Below, piece after piece: positions 53,066-55,969 of a stretch of DNA of 55,969 nt. Made by a program: the position numbers and the translations under genes. The stretch comes from an uncultured Pelosinus sp. (lineage in GTDB: Bacteria > Bacillota > Negativicutes > UMGS1260). The notes beneath the pieces are model-generated. The model made no database searches. It saw nothing but the letters and a program-made list of their open reading frames with translations, and was not told the DNA's origin. The first letter of the stretch is position 1; each line of letters opens with the position of its first letter. The DNA lies in contig URQW01000013.1 of assembly GCA_900550105.1 (NCBI GenBank), positions 1 through 55,969 on the forward strand, written 5' to 3'.

Positions 53066-53107
53066 CAGTTAGACGAGAGTAAACACTTTCGTCTAACTGT
53101 TTTATTT
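53066..53107 (+). terminator. Terminator after tpsA
   Basis: CAGTTAGACGA (53066-53076) pairs perfectly with TCGTCTAACTG (53089-53099) and an inner AGT/ACT pair can add to it. The stem is followed by TTTTATTT. Confidence 0.85.
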
Positions 53108-53166
53108 CAAGGCTACTTCTCAAAGCTACTTCTTTGGTTGGTTGAAACGAAATGGAGGACGTTAAG

Positions 53167-53346
53167 GTGAAACAAGGGCTTGTTCTTACTGTGTTTATTG
53201 TGGCTTTTGCCGCTTTTTTAGCATCGCCGTCGCCGATTTTAAGAGCGCACGGAACGGCGACAATGCAAAACCATGATCATAAAGTTATGATTATACAAGT
53301 GCCAAAATCGACTGCTAGCGACGATTTTCAGATTGTTAGCCCGTGA
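53167..53346 (+). CDS. Small secreted or membrane-anchored protein of unknown function
   Basis: From GTG 53167 the product is 59 residues. The N-terminal 25 residues form a hydrophobic signal-like helix (MKQGLVLTVFIVAFAAFLASPSP), followed by a short polar part with a His-rich NHDHKVM segment. GGAGG (53154-53158) sits eight bases before the GTG, whereas the in-frame ATG 53152 overlaps it, so the GTG is preferred. The gene comes right after the tpsA terminator and before the amino-acid transporter genes. I do not recognise a family. The good ribosome site is the main evidence that it is real. Confidence 0.55.
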   Translation: MKQGLVLTVFIVAFAAFLASPSPILRAHGTATMQNHDHKVMIIQVPKSTASDDFQIVSP

Positions 53347-53425
53347 AGGTACTACATTGCAGTAGTTTGCGACTAATTCATTTAATAAATAAAGTAAAAA
53401 GGTAACATTTTAATAAAAAAAAGTC

Positions 53426-53497
53426 TTGCTGAATTATTCATAGGAGGTGTATAATTACTAAAAATAAACAGCGAGATGATCTCGCTTGCCTGGAGGG
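53426..53497 (+). promoter_or_regulatory. Promoter and leader hairpin of the second amino-acid binding protein
   Basis: TTGCTG (53426-53431) and a perfect TATAAT (53450-53455) are separated by 18 bases. Shortly downstream, AGCGAG (53470-53475) can pair with CTCGCT (53481-53486), a small hairpin that ends just before the ribosome site GGAGGG (53492-53497). Without a T run it is not a terminator. Confidence 0.55.
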
Positions 53498-53504
53498 ACT
53501 TATC

Positions 53505-54275
53505 ATGACAAAGAAGATGCTTTCTCTATGTATGTTACTTGTGTTTGTATTGTCGTTAGGGTTAGTTGGCTGTGGTTCTCAACCGAAAGCGGCCGAGAAA
53601 AAAGTCATTAAGGTAGGCTCTGATACAGCTTACGCTCCCTTTGAATTCCAAGATGATAAAAGCAAAGAATATGTCGGGTTTGATATGGATTTAATCAAGG
53701 CCATTGGTAAGCAAATGAATGCCGATGTGCAGGTTCAAAGTATGAACTTTGACGGACTCATTCCGGCTCTGGAAGCAGGCAATATTGATTTGGCTGTTTC
53801 GGCTATGTCGATCACGGAAGAACGGGCTAAAAAGGTAGCTTTCTCGGCGCCTTACTATAAATCGGGCTTGTCCATTGTCGTAAAGAGTGATAACAATGCA
53901 ATTAAAGGGTTTTCAGACTTAACTGGCAAGAAAATTGCCGTACAGATTGGTACGACTGGTGCGGATGAAGCGAAAAAAGTAAAAGATGCAACAATCCGTG
54001 AATTTAATACGGCGCCAGAAGCCTTTTTAGAACTTAAGGCCGGCGGTGTTGATGCGGTTATTAATGATATGCCTGTCAACAATTATTACATGAATCAAGA
54101 TACTGGCAAGGGTTCGAAACAAGTTGGCGATGCCTTAAGTTCTGAAGACTATGGCTTTGCTGCTTCTAAAAAGAATGCTCAGCTTATTACTGATATCAAC
54201 AAAGCCTTGGAAGAGTTAAAGAAAAACGGCGAATATGAAAAGATTTATGTAAAATGGTTCGGCAAAAAACCTTAA
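53505..54275 (+). CDS. Polar amino-acid ABC transporter substrate-binding lipoprotein
   Basis: The 256-residue protein has a signal peptide with lipobox LVGC (Cys near residue 23) and the same family-3 periplasmic-binding motifs as the protein at 35614: VGSDTAYAPFEFQDDKSKEYVGFDMDLIKAIGKQM, IAVQIGTTGADEAKK, YEKIYVKWFGKK. The permease and ATPase genes follow, making a complete uptake system. A terminator and a strong separate promoter lie between it and them, so the binding protein can be made in excess of the membrane parts. GGAGGG precedes the ATG. The substrate is probably a polar amino acid such as glutamine. Confidence 0.95.
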   Translation: MTKKMLSLCMLLVFVLSLGLVGCGSQPKAAEKKVIKVGSDTAYAPFEFQDDKSKEYVGFDMDLIKAIGKQMNADVQVQSMNFDGLIPALEAGNIDLAVSAMSITEERAKKVAFSAPYYKSGLSIVVKSDNNAIKGFSDLTGKKIAVQIGTTGADEAKKVKDATIREFNTAPEAFLELKAGGVDAVINDMPVNNYYMNQDTGKGSKQVGDALSSEDYGFAASKKNAQLITDINKALEELKKNGEYEKIYVKWFGKKP

Positions 54276-54300
54276 GTTTTTGTGAAAGTAACGAAACACG

Positions 54301-54334
54301 AAAGGCGGCAGAGAGTGATCTTTGCTGCCTTTTG
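54301..54334 (+). terminator. Terminator between binding protein and permease genes
   Basis: AAAGGCGGCAGAGA (54301-54314) pairs with TCTTTGCTGCCTTT (54319-54332) using two G-U pairs, around the GTGA loop. A short T-rich tail follows, so termination may be partial. Confidence 0.7.
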
Positions 54335-54357
54335 TCTGTTAAAAGAGCACTTTTTCA

Positions 54358-54386
54358 TTGACAGTCTCTTTTTGTGTGCCTATAAT
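54358..54386 (+). promoter_or_regulatory. Consensus sigma-A promoter of the permease-ATPase operon
   Basis: TTGACA (54358-54363) and TATAAT (54381-54386) are both perfect and separated by the optimal 17 bases. The permease gene starts about 70 bases downstream. Confidence 0.85.
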
Positions 54387-54454
54387 CAAAAGGTGTATGA
54401 TTATTCATTGTATCGTTTAGATGGGCTTATTTTTAGGCAAGGGGAGTAGTTTTT

Positions 54455-55120
54455 ATGAACTTTGATTTTCAACTTATCGTCAACTCGTTCCCGTTATTAT
54501 TACTGGGCGCTGGGGTTACTATTGAAATTACGACACTCAGCGTAGCTTTTGGTCTTTTAATCGGTATGTTTGTCGGCATTGCCAGATTATCGAAACAAAA
54601 ACTTTTTTCTTATCCGGCGGCTGTTTATGTTGACTTTATTCGCGGCACGCCGCTGTTAGTCCAGATTTTTCTCATTTATTTTGCGCTGCCGATTATTGTC
54701 GGACAGAGAATCGATCCGTTTATTGCGGCGATTACGGCCTGCAGTATTAATAGCGGCGCCTATGTGGCGGAAATTTTCCGCGGTGGGATTCAATCGATTG
54801 ACAAAGGGCAGATGGAAGCAGGGCGGTCTCTGGGCATGACCTGGGCGCAGACCATGCGATTTATTATTATGCCTCAGGCTTTTAAGCGTATTATTCCGCC
54901 GTTAGGCAATGAGTTCATTGCCATGCTCAAAGATTCATCGCTCGTATCGGTGATTGGTTTTGAGGAACTAACTCGGCGGGGGCAGCTCATTATTGCTAGA
55001 ACCTACGGATCTTTTGAAATCTGGCTAGCTGTCGCTTTCATTTATTTAATGATGACACTGACAATTTCCCGGTTTATCGCTTATTTGGAGCGGAGGTATA
55101 AAATCGATGATCGACGTTAA
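54455..55120 (+). CDS. Polar amino-acid ABC transporter permease
   Basis: The 221-residue membrane protein has about five membrane helices and the family EAA-type loop GGIQSIDKGQMEAGRSLGMTWAQTMRFIIMPQAFKRIIPPLGNEFI, with DFIRGTPLLVQIFL in the second helix region. It forms the inner-membrane channel of a GlnP-type importer fed by the binding lipoproteins. Its end overlaps the ATPase start by 14 bases. No binding domain is fused. Confidence 0.95.
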   Translation: MNFDFQLIVNSFPLLLLGAGVTIEITTLSVAFGLLIGMFVGIARLSKQKLFSYPAAVYVDFIRGTPLLVQIFLIYFALPIIVGQRIDPFIAAITACSINSGAYVAEIFRGGIQSIDKGQMEAGRSLGMTWAQTMRFIIMPQAFKRIIPPLGNEFIAMLKDSSLVSVIGFEELTRRGQLIIARTYGSFEIWLAVAFIYLMMTLTISRFIAYLERRYKIDDRR

Positions 55121-55826
55121 AAATATCCATAAAAAGTTCGGACACTTGCATGTTTTAAAAGGAATAGATCTTACGGTAGCAGAAAAAGAAGTGCTCGTGA
55201 TCATTGGACCGAGCGGATCGGGAAAAAGTACGCTACTACGCTGTCTAAATTATTTGGAAGAGCCAACAGAAGGGACGATCGTTGTTGACGACATTGCTCT
55301 TTCTGGCGAAGCGAATATTAATAAGGTAAGAGAAGAAGTCGGGATGGTTTTCCAACGCTTTAATTTATTTCCTCATATGACAGTGTTGGAAAATATCGTA
55401 CTAGCGCCGGTTCAGGTACGTAAAATGGCAAAAAGCGAGGCTGAAAAGATCGGGCGGGAACTCTTGGCAAAGGTTGGTTTAGCTGATAAAGAAAAAGCCT
55501 ATCCTGATCAGCTTTCTGGCGGTCAGCAGCAGCGTGTGGCTATTGCGCGGGCTTTAGCGATGCGACCGAAGATTATGCTCTTTGATGAGCCTACTTCGGC
55601 GCTTGATCCGGAAATGATCAATGAGGTACTTGATGTTATGAAAGCCTTGGCTCGTGAAGGAATGACCATGGTTGTAGTGACCCATGAAATGGGGTTTGCC
55701 CGTGAGGTGGGCGATCGCGTTGTCTTTATGGATGAAGGCCGGATTATTGAAGAAGGAACGCCTGAGGCGTTCTTCACTGGTGCTAAGGAAGAAAGAACGC
55801 GCGCCTTCCTGTCGAAAATTCTGTAA
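55107..55826 (+). CDS. Polar amino-acid ABC transporter ATP-binding protein
   Basis: The 239-residue ATPase has Walker A GPSGSGKSTLLR, Q-loop MVFQRFNLFPHMTVLEN, signature LSGGQQQRVAIARAL, Walker B IMLFDEPTSALDPE and the switch His in VVTHEMGFA. All are intact, so it should power the permease encoded with it (GlnQ type). It overlaps the permease gene by 14 bases, which suggests coupled translation. A strong terminator follows. Confidence 0.97.
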   Translation: MIDVKNIHKKFGHLHVLKGIDLTVAEKEVLVIIGPSGSGKSTLLRCLNYLEEPTEGTIVVDDIALSGEANINKVREEVGMVFQRFNLFPHMTVLENIVLAPVQVRKMAKSEAEKIGRELLAKVGLADKEKAYPDQLSGGQQQRVAIARALAMRPKIMLFDEPTSALDPEMINEVLDVMKALAREGMTMVVVTHEMGFAREVGDRVVFMDEGRIIEEGTPEAFFTGAKEERTRAFLSKIL

Positions 55827-55861
55827 AAATTTGGTTGACATATTATTTGTGTCTTTTTGTA

Positions 55862-55907
55862 AAACTTGTCTGAGCAGAGCCTGCTGTTAGACAAGTTTAT
55901 TTTTTTG
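55862..55907 (+). terminator. Terminator after the amino-acid transporter operon
   Basis: AAACTTGTCT (55862-55871) pairs with AGACAAGTTT (55889-55898), with an inner AGCAG/CTGCT stem, and seven T residues follow. Confidence 0.9.
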
Positions 55908-55969
55908 TTAATTTTCTGTTACAATACTAAGAGGATTTTTGAAAGAAACGGTGAATTATATAAAATAGG

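Noticed and set aside
53470..53486. Terminator or attenuator before the binding protein gene
   Set aside because: The hairpin has no T run after it and lies right before the ribosome site; a minor leader structure is all that can be claimed.
1..55969. CRISPR arrays, tRNA or rRNA genes, insertion sequences and prophage
   Set aside because: No repeat-spacer pattern, cloverleaf sequence, transposase motif or phage gene was recognised on either strand.

Overview
The window looks like a chromosomal segment from a diderm Firmicute, probably a Negativicutes of the Sporomusa/Pelosinus type. Low-to-moderate GC, strong GGAGG-type ribosome binding sites, sigma-A-like promoters and Firmicutes-style flagellar genes sit beside outer-membrane machinery: a two-partner secretion pair (TpsB with POTRA and VRGY motifs, TpsA with a haemagglutination activity domain) and a Wza-like export protein. 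The species cannot be named from the sequence alone.

Layout. (1) 1-2300: the end of fliS, a fliT-like gene and a conventional flagellin whose leader carries a candidate CsrA hairpin. (2) 2384-22645: an AT-rich flagellin-glycosylation island. It has two glycosyltransferases with TPR-like regions, then a CDP-sugar cluster (rfbF, rfbG, rfbH, SDR, C-methyltransferase, split transketolase), two more glycosyltransferases, a GDP-fucose/colitose-like set (gmd, fcl, a lysine-less DegT protein), and acyltransferases with a PIG-L deacetylase. (3) 22819-34780: manC, manB, wbpD, an inverted ColD-like gene, a giant second flagellin with six internal repeats, then wbpE, wbpA and wbpB. (4) 34800-36450: a structured leader RNA before a zinc-ribbon gene, and an amino-acid binding lipoprotein. 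(5) 36582-53027: an exopolysaccharide locus (Wza, Wzz, a degenerate tyrosine kinase, GTs, Wzy, a beta-helix lipoprotein, WcaJ-like, Wzx) bracketed by tpsB and tpsA. (6) 53167-55907: a small secreted protein and a complete polar amino-acid ABC transporter.

How the genes work together. The island can make at least three activated sugars. One is a CDP-3,6-dideoxyhexose that may be C-methylated and/or extended by a C2 unit. Another is GDP-mannose and its fucose/3,6-dideoxy derivatives. The third is UDP-2,3-diacetamido-2,3-dideoxyglucuronate, for which WbpA, WbpB, WbpE and WbpD are all present. Because these genes sit between two flagellin genes and include TPR-bearing glycosyltransferases, the most economical reading is that they decorate flagellin, although a shared role in surface polysaccharide is possible. 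The second locus makes and exports a polysaccharide and secretes an adhesin-like protein.

The strongest leads are the split transketolase in the CDP-deoxysugar operon, three DegT-family proteins with His in place of the PLP lysine (one an apparently iron-sulfur type in a GDP-sugar setting), a one-base frameshift at the exact C-terminus of the giant flagellin, and an unidentified structured RNA at about 34844-35070.
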